64,000 bases of DNA from an uncultured Bacteroidales bacterium (GTDB taxonomy: Bacteria; Bacteroidota; Bacteroidia; Bacteroidales; Bacteroidaceae), in NCBI GenBank assembly GCA_902774335.1, contig CACYHW010000003.1:62001-126000 (forward strand), read 5' to 3'. Positions within the stretch are counted from its first letter, which is position 1, and every line of letters starts with the position of its first letter. Below the pieces are notes generated by a model. That model searched no databases. It was not told the origin of the DNA and was given only the letters and a program-made list of their open reading frames with translations. A program made the position numbers and the translations under genes. This document shows positions 42,792-53,440 of the stretch, piece by piece.

Positions 42792-44972
42792 TCAGTTTCC
42801 CATCTCCGATATGAACTTGATGCGTACCAGTCGGATCTCCTCTTCCGAGTAGTCGTCGCCCAACTCATCGATGGCATCATCGATCGAGTCGCTTACCGAC
42901 TCCCTGAAGTACTCGTATATATCCTCGGCACGGTCATCGTCCATGACGCTCTCAATGAAATAGTCTATGTCGAGCTTTGTTCCGGAATTGACAATAGCCT
43001 CTATCTCGGTAAGCAGCTCGTCAAAGTCTATGCCCTTGCTTATGGCGATGTCGTCCAGGGCCACCTTCATGTCTATGCTCTGGATGATGCTCACCTTGAG
43101 CTTGGACTTGTTGGCAACGGTGCGTACACGCAGGTCCTCGGGACGCTCTATCTCGTTCTCCTCGACGTGGCGCTTGATCAGGTCTATGAAATCCTGACCG
43201 TAACGCTTGGCCTTGCCGGCACCCACGCCAGGGATGTTCTGGAGCTCGTCGATGGTTACCGGATAGGTGGTGGCCATAGCCTCGAGCGACGGATCCTGGA
43301 AGATCACGTACGGCGGGAGCTGCAGATGCTTGGAGAGTTTCTTGCGCAGGTCCTTGAGCATTGAGTAGAGCTCGGGGTCAACGGCGAACGAGCCGCCTCC
43401 GCGCATGGGTCCTTCGGTCTCCTCGTCGTCAAACTCCTTGTCCTCGACAATCATGAATGACTTGGGATCCTTCATAAACTCACGTCCCTCGTCGGTTATC
43501 TTGAGCAGTCCGTAGTTCTCAACATCCTTGCGGATATATCCGGCTATCAGAGCCTGGCGGATAACGGCGTTCCATGTCTTCTCCTCCTCGTCCGAGCCTG
43601 AGCCGAACACCTCGAGGTCATCGTGCATGTGGTCCGTTATCTCCGATGTCTCCTTACCCAGGAGCATGTCGATAATGTAATCGGCCTTGAAGTTCTCCTT
43701 GACGGCTGCGATTGTCTCGAGCACTGCCTCCAGAAGCTGCTGAGCCTCCACCCTCTTCTTGGGATTCAGGCAGTTGTCGCAGTTTCCGCAGTTCTCCTCC
43801 TCGTAGTTCTCGCCGAAATAGTGGAGCAGGAGCTTGCGGCGGCATACGGACGACTCGCAGTATGCTGTGGTCTCAGCCAGCAGCTGACGGCCTATATCCT
43901 GCTCGGCCAGGGGCTTGCCCTCAAGGAACTTTTCCAGTTTCTGGACATCCTTGCTGTTGTAGAATGCTATGCACTGGCCTTCGCCACCGTCACGGCCGGC
44001 ACGTCCGGTCTCCTGATAGTAGCCCTCAAGGCTCTTGGGTATGTCGTAATGGATGACATAGCGTACATCGGGCTTGTCAATACCCATTCCGAACGCTATG
44101 GTGGCTACTATCACGTCAATCTTCTCCATGATGAAGGCGTCCTGAGTCTTGCTGCGGGCGGCTGCCTCCATTCCTGCGTGATAAGCCATGGCCGATATGT
44201 CATTGGCCTGAAGTATCTCGGCCAGCTCCTCGACCTTTTTGCGTGACAGGCAGTAGATGATACCTGACTTGCCGGGGTTGGCCTTGATGAACTTGATAAT
44301 ATCCTTGTCCACGTTCTTGGTCTTGGGCCTTACCTCGTAGTAGAGGTTGGGACGGTTGAACGAGGATTTGAAGTCCTTGGCATCCTGAATGCCCAGGTTC
44401 TTCTTTATGTCGTCACGCACCTTGTTGGTTGCGGTTGCTGTGAGCGCTATGATGGGTGCAAGGCCTATCTCCTTGACGATATCCCTGATCTTGCGGTACT
44501 CGGGGCGGAAATCGTGTCCCCACTCTGAAATACAGTGAGCCTCGTCGATTGCATAGAACGAAATCTTGATCTTCTTGAGGAAGTCCACGTTCTCCTCCTT
44601 GGTCAGTGACTCGGGAGCCACATACAGGAGCTTGGTCTTGCCCGAAAGGATATCAGATTTTACCAGGTCAATCGATGTTTTGTTCAGTGACGAGTTTATA
44701 AAGTGGGCTATACCGTCCTCCTCGCCCAGGTTGCGCATGGCGTCAACCTGATTCTTCATAAGGGCAATGAGGGGTGATATAACGATGGCTGTTCCTTCCA
44801 TAACAAGGGCCGGGAGCTGATAGCACAGGGACTTGCCGCCACCCGTAGGCATGAGCACGAACGTGTCGTTACCCGCCAGCAGGTTACGGATTATTGCCTC
44901 CTGGTCTCCCTTGAAGGTGTCGAATCCGAAATGAACTTTCAGGATTTCCTGCAGATTAACGTCTTTTGCCAT
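42792..44972 (-). CDS. recQ: ATP-dependent DNA helicase RecQ
   Basis: A 726-residue 3'-5' helicase. Motif I is PTGGGKSLCYQLPAL, the motif II box is DEAH (AIDEAHCISEWGHDFRPEY), and motif VI is YYQETGRAGRDG. The zinc-binding cysteines lie in about 372-400 (SSVCRRKLLLHYF, NCGNCDNC). A winged-helix RQC domain and an HRDC domain (about 525-605) follow. A C-terminal extension of about 120 acidic residues is common in Bacteroidetes RecQ proteins. The promoter carries a symmetric dyad (45030-45046). Confidence 0.97.
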   Translation of the reverse strand: MAKDVNLQEILKVHFGFDTFKGDQEAIIRNLLAGNDTFVLMPTGGGKSLCYQLPALVMEGTAIVISPLIALMKNQVDAMRNLGEEDGIAHFINSSLNKTSIDLVKSDILSGKTKLLYVAPESLTKEENVDFLKKIKISFYAIDEAHCISEWGHDFRPEYRKIRDIVKEIGLAPIIALTATATNKVRDDIKKNLGIQDAKDFKSSFNRPNLYYEVRPKTKNVDKDIIKFIKANPGKSGIIYCLSRKKVEELAEILQANDISAMAYHAGMEAAARSKTQDAFIMEKIDVIVATIAFGMGIDKPDVRYVIHYDIPKSLEGYYQETGRAGRDGGEGQCIAFYNSKDVQKLEKFLEGKPLAEQDIGRQLLAETTAYCESSVCRRKLLLHYFGENYEEENCGNCDNCLNPKKRVEAQQLLEAVLETIAAVKENFKADYIIDMLLGKETSEITDHMHDDLEVFGSGSDEEEKTWNAVIRQALIAGYIRKDVENYGLLKITDEGREFMKDPKSFMIVEDKEFDDEETEGPMRGGGSFAVDPELYSMLKDLRKKLSKHLQLPPYVIFQDPSLEAMATTYPVTIDELQNIPGVGAGKAKRYGQDFIDLIKRHVEENEIERPEDLRVRTVANKSKLKVSIIQSIDMKVALDDIAISKGIDFDELLTEIEAIVNSGTKLDIDYFIESVMDDDRAEDIYEYFRESVSDSIDDAIDELGDDYSEEEIRLVRIKFISEMGN

Positions 44973-45017
44973 ACGAAATAATAAAAAACATCTAGTCTAT
45001 CCTGTAGGGATAGAAAA

Positions 45018-45046
45018 CAAAGTTAAGTACAAGTATTTTATACTTG
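45018..45046 (-). promoter_or_regulatory. recQ promoter with operator-like dyad
   Basis: The minus-strand -7 box TAACTTTG (45025-45018) is preceded by the dyad CAAGTAT-AAA-ATACTTG (45046-45030). A TTTG overlaps the upstream edge at 21 bases from the box, so the dyad fills the spacer between -33 and -7. Confidence 0.6.
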
Positions 45047-45115
45047 CAAACTTTTTGACGAAAAAAAATGCAAATATTACTAAGTAATTTAAGCGTGTAT
45101 CAGAACCTGTACAGG

Positions 45116-46345
45116 TCAGGCATTCTCGAATACAGCGCCGTCCGCCTTGTCAAGCTGAGCCTTGGCGTAATCAAGGGTAACCGTGTAGCTTTTTCGGCCT
45201 GACGAAGGGATCTCATACATGGCGTCTATCATGATAGTCTCCACGATTGACCTGAGTCCGCGGGCACCCAGTTTGAACTCGATGGCCTTGTCCACGATAA
45301 AGTCCAGAACCTCAGGCTTGAAGGTGAGTTCCACACCGTCCAGCTTGAAGATCTTTACATACTGGCGGACTATTGAGTTCTTAGGCTCCGTAAGTATGTT
45401 TCGCAGGGCATCGCGGTCAAGCGGCTGCAGGCTTGTGACAACGGGCAGACGACCGATTATCTCGGGTATCAGACCGAAGGACTTGAGGTCCTGGGGCGAC
45501 ACGTACTTCATGAGATTGTTCAGATCAACCTTGCTGCGCTGCTCCACTGAGTCAAAGCCCACCACCTGAGTGTTCAGGCGGTTTGCAATCTTGCGCTCAA
45601 TACCGTCAAACGCACCTCCGCAGATGAACAGGATGTTCTTGGTATCCACCTGTATGAATTTCTGCTCGGGATGCTTGCGGCCTCCCTGTGGCGGAACATT
45701 CACCACCGAGCCTTCAAGAAGCTTGAGCAGGCCCTGCTGGACTCCCTCACCGCTCACGTCACGTGTAATGGAGGGGTTGTCGCTCTTACGGGCTATCTTG
45801 TCTATCTCGTCTATAAACACTATACCGCGCTCGGCGGCTGCCACATCATAATCGGCCACCTGAAGCAGGCGGGACAGGATACTCTCCACATCCTCGCCCA
45901 CATAACCGGCCTCGGTCAGCACCGTGGCGTCGACTATGGTGAACGGAACCTTGAGCAGGCGTGCTATGGTCTTGGCAAGCAGGGTCTTGCCGGTACCGGT
46001 AGCACCCACCAGGATGATATTGCTCTTTTCGATGTCAATATCATCGGTATCGGGCTGGGTAATACGTTTGTAATGGTTGTATACGGCAACCGAAAGGTAA
46101 CGCTTGGCGGCGTCCTGTCCAATCACATAGTCATCAAGGAACTTCTTGATTTCCTTAGGTTTGGGCACGGATTCCATCGTAAACGACGGACGTTCGCCAC
46201 TCTGCTTGGCATCGCGTACAATCTCCGCCGCACGCTCCACGCATTCATTGCAGATGCAACCGTCTATGCCGGTGATGAGAAAACCCACCTCCTTGTCTGT
46301 GCGGCCGCAGAAACTGCATGTCCTACCCTTCTTGCTTACTGCCAT
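45116..46345 (-). CDS. clpX: ClpX, ATP-dependent unfoldase of ClpXP
   Basis: A 409-residue AAA+ protein that unfolds substrates and feeds ClpP. The N-terminal zinc domain has [10 protein letters not shown] and [10 protein letters not shown]. Walker A is [13 protein letters not shown], Walker B is [10 protein letters not shown], and the pore/sensor regions are typical ([10 protein letters not shown]). The ClpP-binding loop IGF-type segment should lie near residue 260 and reads [10 protein letters not shown] downstream. The start codon directly follows the clpP stop. Confidence 0.98.
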   Translation of the reverse strand: MAVSKKGRTCSFCGRTDKEVGFLITGIDGCICNECVERAAEIVRDAKQSGERPSFTMESVPKPKEIKKFLDDYVIGQDAAKRYLSVAVYNHYKRITQPDTDDIDIEKSNIILVGATGTGKTLLAKTIARLLKVPFTIVDATVLTEAGYVGEDVESILSRLLQVADYDVAAAERGIVFIDEIDKIARKSDNPSITRDVSGEGVQQGLLKLLEGSVVNVPPQGGRKHPEQKFIQVDTKNILFICGGAFDGIERKIANRLNTQVVGFDSVEQRSKVDLNNLMKYVSPQDLKSFGLIPEIIGRLPVVTSLQPLDRDALRNILTEPKNSIVRQYVKIFKLDGVELTFKPEVLDFIVDKAIEFKLGARGLRSIVETIMIDAMYEIPSSGRKSYTVTLDYAKAQLDKADGAVFENA

Positions 46346-47011
46346 TTACTTGCGCTTTTCCAAAACCTGATCTATCATTCCGTACTCCTTGGCCTCCTGA
46401 GCTGTCATCCAGTAGTCACGGTCGCTGTCGGCCCACACCTTGTCAAACGGGGTGTGTGAGTGGTCTGATATGATAGTGTAAAGTTCTTTCTTCATCTTCT
46501 GGATCTCGCGAGCGGTAATCTCGATGTCACTGGCCTGTCCCTGAACACCACCCAGAGGCTGGTGAATCATGACGCGGCTGTGAGGCAGAGCCGAACGCTT
46601 ACCCTCCTGACCGGCCACCAGAAGTACGGCTGCCATGCTGGCTGCCATGCCTGTGCAGATGGTGGCAACAGGGCTGGAGATGAACTGCATTGTATCATAA
46701 ATTCCCAGTCCGGCGGTTACGCTGCCGCCGGGGGAATTCAGATAGATCGATATCTCTTTGGACGAATCCACCGAGTCCAGATAGAGCAGCTGAGCCTGGA
46801 TGGTATTGGCCGTATAGTCACTTATCTCAGTGCCCAGGAATATGATGCGGTCCATCATAAGGCGGGAGAACACATCCATCTGAGTTACGTTCAACTGACG
46901 CTCCTCAAGGATGTAGGGATTCAGATACTGCGACTCTGCCTTGATGACATCGTCAAGAGTCTGGCTGTTCATGCCCAGATGGCCTACGGCAAATTTACGG
47001 AAATCGTCCAT
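46346..47011 (-). CDS. clpP: ClpP protease subunit
   Basis: A 221-residue serine peptidase with the catalytic triad Ser125 (GMAASMA), His150 (MIHQPLGG) and Asp199 (DRDYWMTA). The oligomer interface and [16 protein letters not shown] segment are typical. It lies 21 bases after tig and is directly followed by clpX, the common tig-clpP-clpX order. Confidence 0.98.
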   Translation of the reverse strand: MDDFRKFAVGHLGMNSQTLDDVIKAESQYLNPYILEERQLNVTQMDVFSRLMMDRIIFLGTEISDYTANTIQAQLLYLDSVDSSKEISIYLNSPGGSVTAGLGIYDTMQFISSPVATICTGMAASMAAVLLVAGQEGKRSALPHSRVMIHQPLGGVQGQASDIEITAREIQKMKKELYTIISDHSHTPFDKVWADSDRDYWMTAQEAKEYGMIDQVLEKRK

Positions 47012-47032
47012 ATCGGTATGTTTTACTGTTGT

Positions 47033-48421
47033 TTACTTCTTAGAGGTCTTCTTGGCCTTGGGCTCAGCGGCTGCAGGCTCAAAGAGCTTGTTGAACTCGT
47101 CAACGGTAACCTTCTTGTTCTTGAGCTTAACAACGCCCTTGATGGCAGCTGAAAGCTTGGTCTCGATGGCGCGGTTTACAAGTCCGTCAACAGTCTCACG
47201 CTTCTTGAGCATCTCCTTTGAGTAGTTGTCAAGCAGCTCGTCGGGAATGTTCATCATTCCGTACTGGGCGAACTGAGCGCGTGTAGCCTCGCGTGCCATA
47301 GCCTTGATATCCTCCTCCTCGACCTTGATTGAGAACTTCTCAACCAGTTTCTCCTGGATAAGATGCCATGTCAACTCGTCAAGGCTGCGCTTGAATGTCT
47401 CCTCGCTCTGGTCGGCATCGGGCTTGTTGGCAGTCATGATGCGCTTGAGCAGATCCTCGGCATACTCCTGCTTGCCAACCTTCTCCATCATGTATGTGCG
47501 GACATCCAGAAGGAACTTGTAGTCGCAGTCAGGAACAAAGCTCTGAGCAAGTGACTCCTCAACCTTGGCGCGGAAACCGGCCTCGTCCTTGACAACGTCC
47601 TTGCCGAATACGCGGTCGAACACCTCCTGGTTGAGTTCGCTCTCTACAAAGCGGGTGATATCCTGAACGGTCAGAGAGAAATCGGCTGTAATACCGTCAA
47701 CCTCCTCCTTCTTTTTGTTAAGCAGTGAAGAAATCTCGATTGCGTTGCCCTCGTAAGCCTTTGCGGGGTTGAATACGATAACGTCACCCTTCTTGGCCTT
47801 GGCGAAGAGCTTCTTCTGAGCGGCGTCCTTGATGTACGAAGGCATCAGGGTTGCACCCTCTACTACGATACCGCCCTCCTTGGCAGCACCGGTCTCGTCA
47901 AGTTCTACAAGCTGGCCCTTAACTACGTCGTTCTCCTTGTAGCTGTCAACCTGCTCATACTTGCCGTTCTGCTGCATGTAAGCCTTTACCTGGTTCTCTA
48001 CCATCTCGGGAGTAACCTTGATCTCATAGTATGTGATTGAGTCTTCCTTACCGATCTCAGCGTTGAACTGCGGAGCAAGTGCAATGTCAAAGTAGAATGT
48101 CTGGTTGTCATCGTCAAGGCTCATTCCGGCCTCCTTCTCCTCGTTAGGCATGGGCTCGCCCAGCATATCGATCTTGTTCTCCTTGATATAGCCGAAAACC
48201 TTCTCCTGAAGAAGCTTGTTGATCTCATCGGCCTTGATTGACTTGCCGTACATCTTCTGCACGAGAGCCATGGGAACCATACCCGGACGGAAACCCGGCA
48301 TGTTCACCTTCTTCTTGGCATCCTTAAGTGCCTTGTCCACATTCTCCTGATAATCAGCCTTGTCCATGCTGACGGTAAGCAGGCCCTGTACCTTGCTTAC
48401 ATTCTCAAACTTTACGTTCAT
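47033..48421 (-). CDS. tig: Trigger factor (ribosome-associated chaperone)
   Basis: A 462-residue chaperone with prolyl isomerase ancestry. The N-terminal ribosome-binding domain has the signature GFRPGMVP (about residues 43-50). The central FKBP-like region is divergent, as usual in Bacteroidetes, and the long helical C-domain ends in a Lys-rich tail (AEPKAKKTSKK). It starts the tig-clpP-clpX unit and diverges from lptB. Confidence 0.94.
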   Translation of the reverse strand: MNVKFENVSKVQGLLTVSMDKADYQENVDKALKDAKKKVNMPGFRPGMVPMALVQKMYGKSIKADEINKLLQEKVFGYIKENKIDMLGEPMPNEEKEAGMSLDDDNQTFYFDIALAPQFNAEIGKEDSITYYEIKVTPEMVENQVKAYMQQNGKYEQVDSYKENDVVKGQLVELDETGAAKEGGIVVEGATLMPSYIKDAAQKKLFAKAKKGDVIVFNPAKAYEGNAIEISSLLNKKKEEVDGITADFSLTVQDITRFVESELNQEVFDRVFGKDVVKDEAGFRAKVEESLAQSFVPDCDYKFLLDVRTYMMEKVGKQEYAEDLLKRIMTANKPDADQSEETFKRSLDELTWHLIQEKLVEKFSIKVEEEDIKAMAREATRAQFAQYGMMNIPDELLDNYSKEMLKKRETVDGLVNRAIETKLSAAIKGVVKLKNKKVTVDEFNKLFEPAAAEPKAKKTSKK

Positions 48422-48466
48422 TCTGTCTTTATAGTGTTGAATTATTCGCCTTTTTTAATTAGGGTG

Positions 48467-48524
48467 CAAAATTAGCTTAATTCCTGCAAATGGCGAAAAT
48501 TTTGAGGTTTTTTAGCTATCTTTG
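48467..48524. promoter_or_regulatory. Divergent promoters of tig and lptB
   Basis: Minus strand: TTCG (48497-48494), 19 bases, TAATTTTG (48474-48467) toward tig. Plus strand: TATCTTTG (48517-48524) toward lptB, leaving only seven bases before its ATG. Confidence 0.6.
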
Positions 48525-48531
48525 CAACACT

Positions 48532-49296
48532 ATGGAAGAAAACACCGACCACAAAATGGTCCTAAGAACCGAGGATCTGGTAAAACGCTACGGCAAACGC
48601 ACCGTAGTGAACCACGTTTCATTCGATGTCAAGCAGGGCGAGATTGTAGGTCTGCTGGGCCCGAACGGTGCAGGCAAGACCACGTCTTTCTATATGACCA
48701 CCGGTCTTATCACTCCTAACGAAGGACATATATATCTTGATGAGCAGGATATAACCGACTTTCCTGTGTACAAGCGTGCCCGTGCCGGTGTGGGATATCT
48801 GGCTCAGGAGGCCAGCGTATTCCGCAAGATGAGTGTGGAGGATAACATAGCCTCCGTGTTGGAGCTGACAGGAAAGCCCCTGGACTACCAGCGCGACAAG
48901 CTGGAGAGCCTGATTGCCGAGTTCCGTCTGCAGAAGGTACGCAAGAACCTGGGCGACCGCCTTTCGGGTGGTGAGCGCCGCCGTACCGAGATTGCCCGCT
49001 GCCTTGCCATCGAACCCAAGTTCATCATGCTGGACGAGCCGTTTGCCGGCGTCGACCCCATTGCTGTGGAGGATATCCAGCAGATTGTATGGAAGCTCAA
49101 AGACCGCAACATAGGCATCCTGATAACCGACCACAACGTGCATGAGACGCTTAGCATCACCGACCGCGCCTACCTGCTGTTCGAGGGCCGCATCCTGTTC
49201 CAGGGTACCCCCGAGGAGTTGGCCGTCAACCCCATTGTAAGGGAGAAATACCTTAGCCAAAGCTTCGAGCTCAAGAAAAAGAATTTCCAGAACTGA
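48532..49296 (+). CDS. lptB: LPS export ABC transporter ATP-binding protein LptB
   Basis: A 254-residue ATPase that powers LPS extraction from the inner membrane. It has Walker [11 protein letters not shown], the signature [16 protein letters not shown], Walker [15 protein letters not shown] and the H-loop TDHNVHETL. The LptB-type [19 protein letters not shown] context is clear. The ATG at 48532 was chosen; an earlier in-frame ATG at 48490 would overlap the promoter. Its stop overlaps the start of the M6 protease gene (TGATG). Confidence 0.96.
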   Translation: MEENTDHKMVLRTEDLVKRYGKRTVVNHVSFDVKQGEIVGLLGPNGAGKTTSFYMTTGLITPNEGHIYLDEQDITDFPVYKRARAGVGYLAQEASVFRKMSVEDNIASVLELTGKPLDYQRDKLESLIAEFRLQKVRKNLGDRLSGGERRRTEIARCLAIEPKFIMLDEPFAGVDPIAVEDIQQIVWKLKDRNIGILITDHNVHETLSITDRAYLLFEGRILFQGTPEELAVNPIVREKYLSQSFELKKKNFQN

Positions 49297-50933
49297 TGAG
49301 GGCCTTCAAACATATACTGGCTATTTTGGCTTGTATTGTTTTTTCTCAGTCAAGCCAAGCAGTACAGATCCGCAGGGTTCCCGGAACCCGCGTACCTGAG
49401 AGCGTCCTGCCTACCGACCGCGACAGGTTAGCCACACAGGCCGTCAGCTACACATCATATACCAAAGGCGCAGCCGCCGGATCATACGCCAAGACCAATG
49501 TTCCCAGGACCGGCACCCACACCTTCCTTGTAGTTCTGGTGGACTTTACCGACCGCAAGTTCGCACTCAAGGATACAGAGACGCTGATACGCCGATACGA
49601 CCGTACCCTGAACCTCAAGGGTTATGCCGATTCGGTGGCATACACGTATCAGGGTTCGGTATTCTGTCCCACGCCCGGCAGCGTATCGGACTACTTCACC
49701 GACCAGTCTTACGGATTATACGTTCCCAAGTTCAAGGTCATCGGACCACTTCACCTGTCCAACGGCTACGCCTATTACGGGGCCGATGAAAACGGGAAGG
49801 ACAAGAACACCGATTATATCATGAAGGAGATCTGTGACCAGCTTATGGCCTGCGATACCATAGACCTGGAGGCATATGTGGGAAACAACTCACTGACCCA
49901 GATTTACTATATCTATGCCGGACCCGGGCAGAACTATGACGATTCCGACACCCGTAACATATGGCCGCACTCCAATAGTTACACATACAGCTATACATCG
50001 GGCCGCAACACCAAATACATGAATTTCATTTATGCCTGCACCTGCGAGCTGTTCTGGAATTCCACCTACATACCCGACGGCATAGGTGTGTTCTGCCATG
50101 AGTTTGCTCACACCCTGGGACTGCCCGACTTCTACTCGACCGATTTCGACAATGATGCGGCCATGGGTTACTGGAGCCTGATGGACTACGGCAACTACGA
50201 GAACGGCGACTTCTCGCCCGTGGGACTCACCGCCTTTGAGAAATACTCTCTGGGATGGCTCGACCCCGAGGAGATAACCTCGGCCGGAACCTACACCCTG
50301 AATGACATAAGCACGGCTCCCAACCCCGAAGCCGGCATCCATACGGCATACAGGCTGAGCACCGCCAACAGCAACCGTTTTGTGCTGCTGGAGAACCACG
50401 TCAAGTCCGGTTGGTACGGATATCACGCCTCACAGGGCCTCATGGCTACGGTTGTAAACTACAGCAGCAGCCGCTGGATCAGCAACACCGTCAACGACAA
50501 GCGCCCCTACGGATTCTCCATCCTGCCTGCCGACAATGACTTTACCAGAGACAGCAACAGCGGCGACCTCTACCCCCATAACGGCAGCGACAGCATAACG
50601 CCGTTCAGCCAGCCCGCCCTGATTGTAGACAGGACCCGCCCTCACTACTCCGTCTACTCCATCCAAAACAACCAGGGAATCGTCTCATTCATAGCATCCC
50701 GCGACGTGCCCACATCCGTAACGTCACCACAGGACCGCACCGTCACAATCACCGTCTCACAGGGAGCATGCCTAATCTCGGCTCCCGTGGGCAGCAGCGT
50801 CTCCGTTCACGACGTATCGGGTAAGTGCGTAATGGAAACACGTACAACCCGGCCCACCCAAAGCATCGCTCTGCCCGGTCAGGGAATCTGGATAGTCAGA
50901 TGCGGAAACATAACAAGAAAAGTGAGGCTCTAA
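49296..50933 (+). CDS. Secreted M6-family metalloprotease with T9SS-type C-terminal domain
   Basis: A 545-residue protein with a signal peptide (about 1-23, SQSSQAV). The M6 (immune inhibitor A-like) peptidase domain has the zinc motif HEFAHTLGLPDFY (His268, Glu269, His272) followed by a Met-turn-like GYWSLMDYG. The last 75 residues (GSSVSVHDVSGKCVMET...GIWIVRCGNITRKVRL) match the form of a T9SS type A sorting domain, so it is probably exported by PorU/PorV machinery. The ATG overlaps the lptB stop, an odd operon partner. Confidence 0.9.
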   Translation: MRAFKHILAILACIVFSQSSQAVQIRRVPGTRVPESVLPTDRDRLATQAVSYTSYTKGAAAGSYAKTNVPRTGTHTFLVVLVDFTDRKFALKDTETLIRRYDRTLNLKGYADSVAYTYQGSVFCPTPGSVSDYFTDQSYGLYVPKFKVIGPLHLSNGYAYYGADENGKDKNTDYIMKEICDQLMACDTIDLEAYVGNNSLTQIYYIYAGPGQNYDDSDTRNIWPHSNSYTYSYTSGRNTKYMNFIYACTCELFWNSTYIPDGIGVFCHEFAHTLGLPDFYSTDFDNDAAMGYWSLMDYGNYENGDFSPVGLTAFEKYSLGWLDPEEITSAGTYTLNDISTAPNPEAGIHTAYRLSTANSNRFVLLENHVKSGWYGYHASQGLMATVVNYSSSRWISNTVNDKRPYGFSILPADNDFTRDSNSGDLYPHNGSDSITPFSQPALIVDRTRPHYSVYSIQNNQGIVSFIASRDVPTSVTSPQDRTVTITVSQGACLISAPVGSSVSVHDVSGKCVMETRTTRPTQSIALPGQGIWIVRCGNITRKVRL

Positions 50934-50944
50934 CCTCACTTTTC

Positions 50945-52258
50945 TTATTTCTGACGGATAAAGATATTTATCGGAGTACCGCTGAAGTCCCACTTCTCCC
51001 TGATCTTGTTTTCAAGGAAACGCTTGTAGGGATCCTTTACATACTGGGGAAGGTTTGCAAAGAAGATGAATGTAGGTATCTGCGGTCCCTGCAACTGTGT
51101 GCAGTACTTGATCTTGATGTATTTACCCTTGGTCGAAGGAGGCGGGTAAGCCTCAATCAGAGGCAGCATCTCGGCGTTCAGTTTGCCGGTAGACACATGG
51201 TTGGTCTTATGCTTGTAAACATCCTTGGCACACTCCAGCACCTTAAGGATACGCTGCTTCTCGATGGCCGATGTAAACACGATGGGGAAATCCACGAACG
51301 GAGCCAGACGCGAACGGATGGCATCCTCGTAGTTATGCATCACCTTGGCCGAGCGGTCCTCAATGAGGTCCCACTTGTTAACCACCACCACCAGACCCTT
51401 CTGGTTCTTGACAATGAGTGATACTATGTTCATATCCTGGCTCTCGATACCGCGTGTGGCGTCAAGCATGAGCACACACACATCGCTGTTCTCGATGGCA
51501 CGGATGGAGCGCATCACGGAGTAGAACTCCAGATCCTCCTCCACCTTGCTCTTCTTGCGGATACCGGCAGTATCCACCAGGTAGAAATCAAATCCGAATT
51601 TGGTATAGCGTGTATAAACCGAGTCACGGGTGGTGCCGGCAATATCGGTCACAATGTTACGGTCCTCACCGATAAAGGCGTTGACAATCGAGCTCTTTCC
51701 CACGTTAGGACGTCCCACAACGGCAAAGCGCGGAATATCCTCGTTGGCCTCGACATCAGCCTCGACAGGCAGCTTGGCCACAATGGCATCCAGCAGATCG
51801 CCGGTGCAGCTTCCGTTAGCGGCCGATATGGAGATGGGATCACCCAGACCCAGACGGTAGAACTCGGCAGCCGCATACTGGAGATCAAAAGTATCCATCT
51901 TGTTGGCCACCAGAATGACCGGAGTCTTGGAGCGGCGCAGGATACCTGCCACCTCGTCATCAAGGTCGGTCACACCGTTCTTGATGTCCACCAGGAACAG
52001 GATCAGGTCGGCCTCATCGATAGCCACCTTGACCTGCTTGCGGATCTCCTCCTCAAACACATCGTCCGAGTTGACAACCCAACCGCCGGTATCCACGATC
52101 GAGAAACTACGCTCGCCCCACTCGCACTTGCCGTACTGACGGTCACGGGTGGTGCCGGCCTCGTCGTCAACGATAGCCTGACGGGTCTGTGTAAGGCGGT
52201 TGAACAATGTTGACTTACCAACATTGGGACGGCCTACTATTGCTACCAGATTGCTCAT
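50945..52258 (-). CDS. der: Ribosome-biogenesis GTPase Der (EngA)
   Basis: A 437-residue protein with two tandem G domains, both with P-loop GRPNVGKS (residues about 8-15 and 183-190) and the G3 motifs DTGGW and DTAGI. G4 motifs NKMD and NKWD are present. A C-terminal KH-like domain ends in IFIRQK. It acts in 50S subunit assembly. It lies 21 bases downstream of era. Confidence 0.97.
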   Translation of the reverse strand: MSNLVAIVGRPNVGKSTLFNRLTQTRQAIVDDEAGTTRDRQYGKCEWGERSFSIVDTGGWVVNSDDVFEEEIRKQVKVAIDEADLILFLVDIKNGVTDLDDEVAGILRRSKTPVILVANKMDTFDLQYAAAEFYRLGLGDPISISAANGSCTGDLLDAIVAKLPVEADVEANEDIPRFAVVGRPNVGKSSIVNAFIGEDRNIVTDIAGTTRDSVYTRYTKFGFDFYLVDTAGIRKKSKVEEDLEFYSVMRSIRAIENSDVCVLMLDATRGIESQDMNIVSLIVKNQKGLVVVVNKWDLIEDRSAKVMHNYEDAIRSRLAPFVDFPIVFTSAIEKQRILKVLECAKDVYKHKTNHVSTGKLNAEMLPLIEAYPPPSTKGKYIKIKYCTQLQGPQIPTFIFFANLPQYVKDPYKRFLENKIREKWDFSGTPINIFIRQK

Positions 52259-52279
52259 TTACGTGGTGAGATTATGTGA

Positions 52280-53161
52280 TTAATCCTGTCCGTAACCAAA
52301 GTTGCGGAGCTCGCGGTCGGAGCTGCGCCAGTCCTTGTCGACCTTTACGAACAGTTCCATGAAAATCTTCTTGCCGAAGAACTTCTCCAGATCCTTGCGT
52401 GCCTCGATGGCTACGCGCTTGAGGGCCTGACCCTCATGTCCGATAAGTATACCCTTCTGTGACTCACGCTCCACATATATCACGGCATTGATTACAATGC
52501 GCGAATGGTTCTCGCGGAACTGTTCCACAACCACCTCGACCGAGTAAGGAATCTCCTTGTCGTAGTGGAGCAGGATCTTTTCGCGGACTATCTCCGATAC
52601 AAAGAAACGGGCGGGCTTGTCGGTCAGCTGATCCTTGTCAAAGTAGGGCGGGCACTCGGGAATGAGCTCGTTCACCCTCTTGAGCACGGTCTTTACTCCG
52701 AAAGCCGTTGCTGCCGATATAGGTATTATCTCGGCATTGGGCAGTTTTTCATGCCATGACTCCACCAGCTTGATCAGGTTCTCCTGATCGGTCAGGTCAA
52801 TCTTGTTGATGATGACCAGCACAGGCACCTTCATCTTGGCCACCTTATCCAGGAACTCGGCGTTCTTATCGGCCTTCTCCACGACATCGGTCATGTAGAG
52901 CAGCACGTCGGCGTCAACCAGGGCTGACTCCGAGAATGCGAGCATGGACTCCTGAAGCTTGTAGTTGGGTTTGAGCACACCCGGGGTGTCCGAGAATACT
53001 ATCTGCGACTCCTCGGTGTTGACTATACCCATTATCCTGTGACGCGTAGTCTGCGCCTTAAAGGTGGCAATGGATATATGCTCGCCCACAAGCAGGTTCA
53101 TCAGAGTTGACTTGCCTACGTTGGGGTTTCCTACAATGTTTACGAATCCGGCCTTGTGCAT
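52280..53161 (-). CDS. era: GTPase Era
   Basis: A 293-residue protein with a G domain ([24 protein letters not shown]) and a C-terminal KH domain with the Era signature (GILIGHEGQALKRVAIEARKD split over about 232-250). It binds the 3' end of 16S rRNA during 30S maturation. A terminator upstream (53185-53216) separates it from rpmF, so it may depend on readthrough or an unseen promoter. Confidence 0.97.
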   Translation of the reverse strand: MHKAGFVNIVGNPNVGKSTLMNLLVGEHISIATFKAQTTRHRIMGIVNTEESQIVFSDTPGVLKPNYKLQESMLAFSESALVDADVLLYMTDVVEKADKNAEFLDKVAKMKVPVLVIINKIDLTDQENLIKLVESWHEKLPNAEIIPISAATAFGVKTVLKRVNELIPECPPYFDKDQLTDKPARFFVSEIVREKILLHYDKEIPYSVEVVVEQFRENHSRIVINAVIYVERESQKGILIGHEGQALKRVAIEARKDLEKFFGKKIFMELFVKVDKDWRSSDRELRNFGYGQD

Positions 53162-53184
53162 ATTGCTTACTGGTTGTAAGAGTC

Positions 53185-53216
53185 AAAAAAAACGCACCTG
53201 AAAGGGATGCGTTTTT
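53185..53216 (-). terminator. Terminator between rpmF and era
   Basis: On the minus strand AACGCA...TGCGTT with flanking A/T runs is followed by TTTTTTTT. Strong enough to limit transcription from rpmF into era. Confidence 0.7.
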
Positions 53217-53227
53217 CGATTTTTGGT

Positions 53228-53416
53228 TTACTCAGCGGCTGCTTCCTTGACTACTGCCAACTTGCCTCTGTAATAACCGCACTCACCGCATACTGTGTGA
53301 TAGACGTGCCATGCTCCGCAGTTCGGGCAGATTGCAAGTGTAGGTGCTACTGCCTTATCGTGAGTCCTTCTTTTCGCAGTTCTTGTCTTGGACTGCCTTC
53401 TTTTAGGATGTGCCAT
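53228..53416 (-). CDS. rpmF: 50S ribosomal protein L32
   Basis: A 62-residue protein beginning MAHPKRRQSKTRTAKRR, with a zinc-ribbon pair CPNCGAWH and CGECGYYRG. Zinc-containing (C+) form. It follows yceD (24-base gap), the common yceD-rpmF pairing. Confidence 0.97.
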   Translation of the reverse strand: MAHPKRRQSKTRTAKRRTHDKAVAPTLAICPNCGAWHVYHTVCGECGYYRGKLAVVKEAAAE

Positions 53417-53440
53417 TTTGTTTTGTTTTTATTATTGTTG

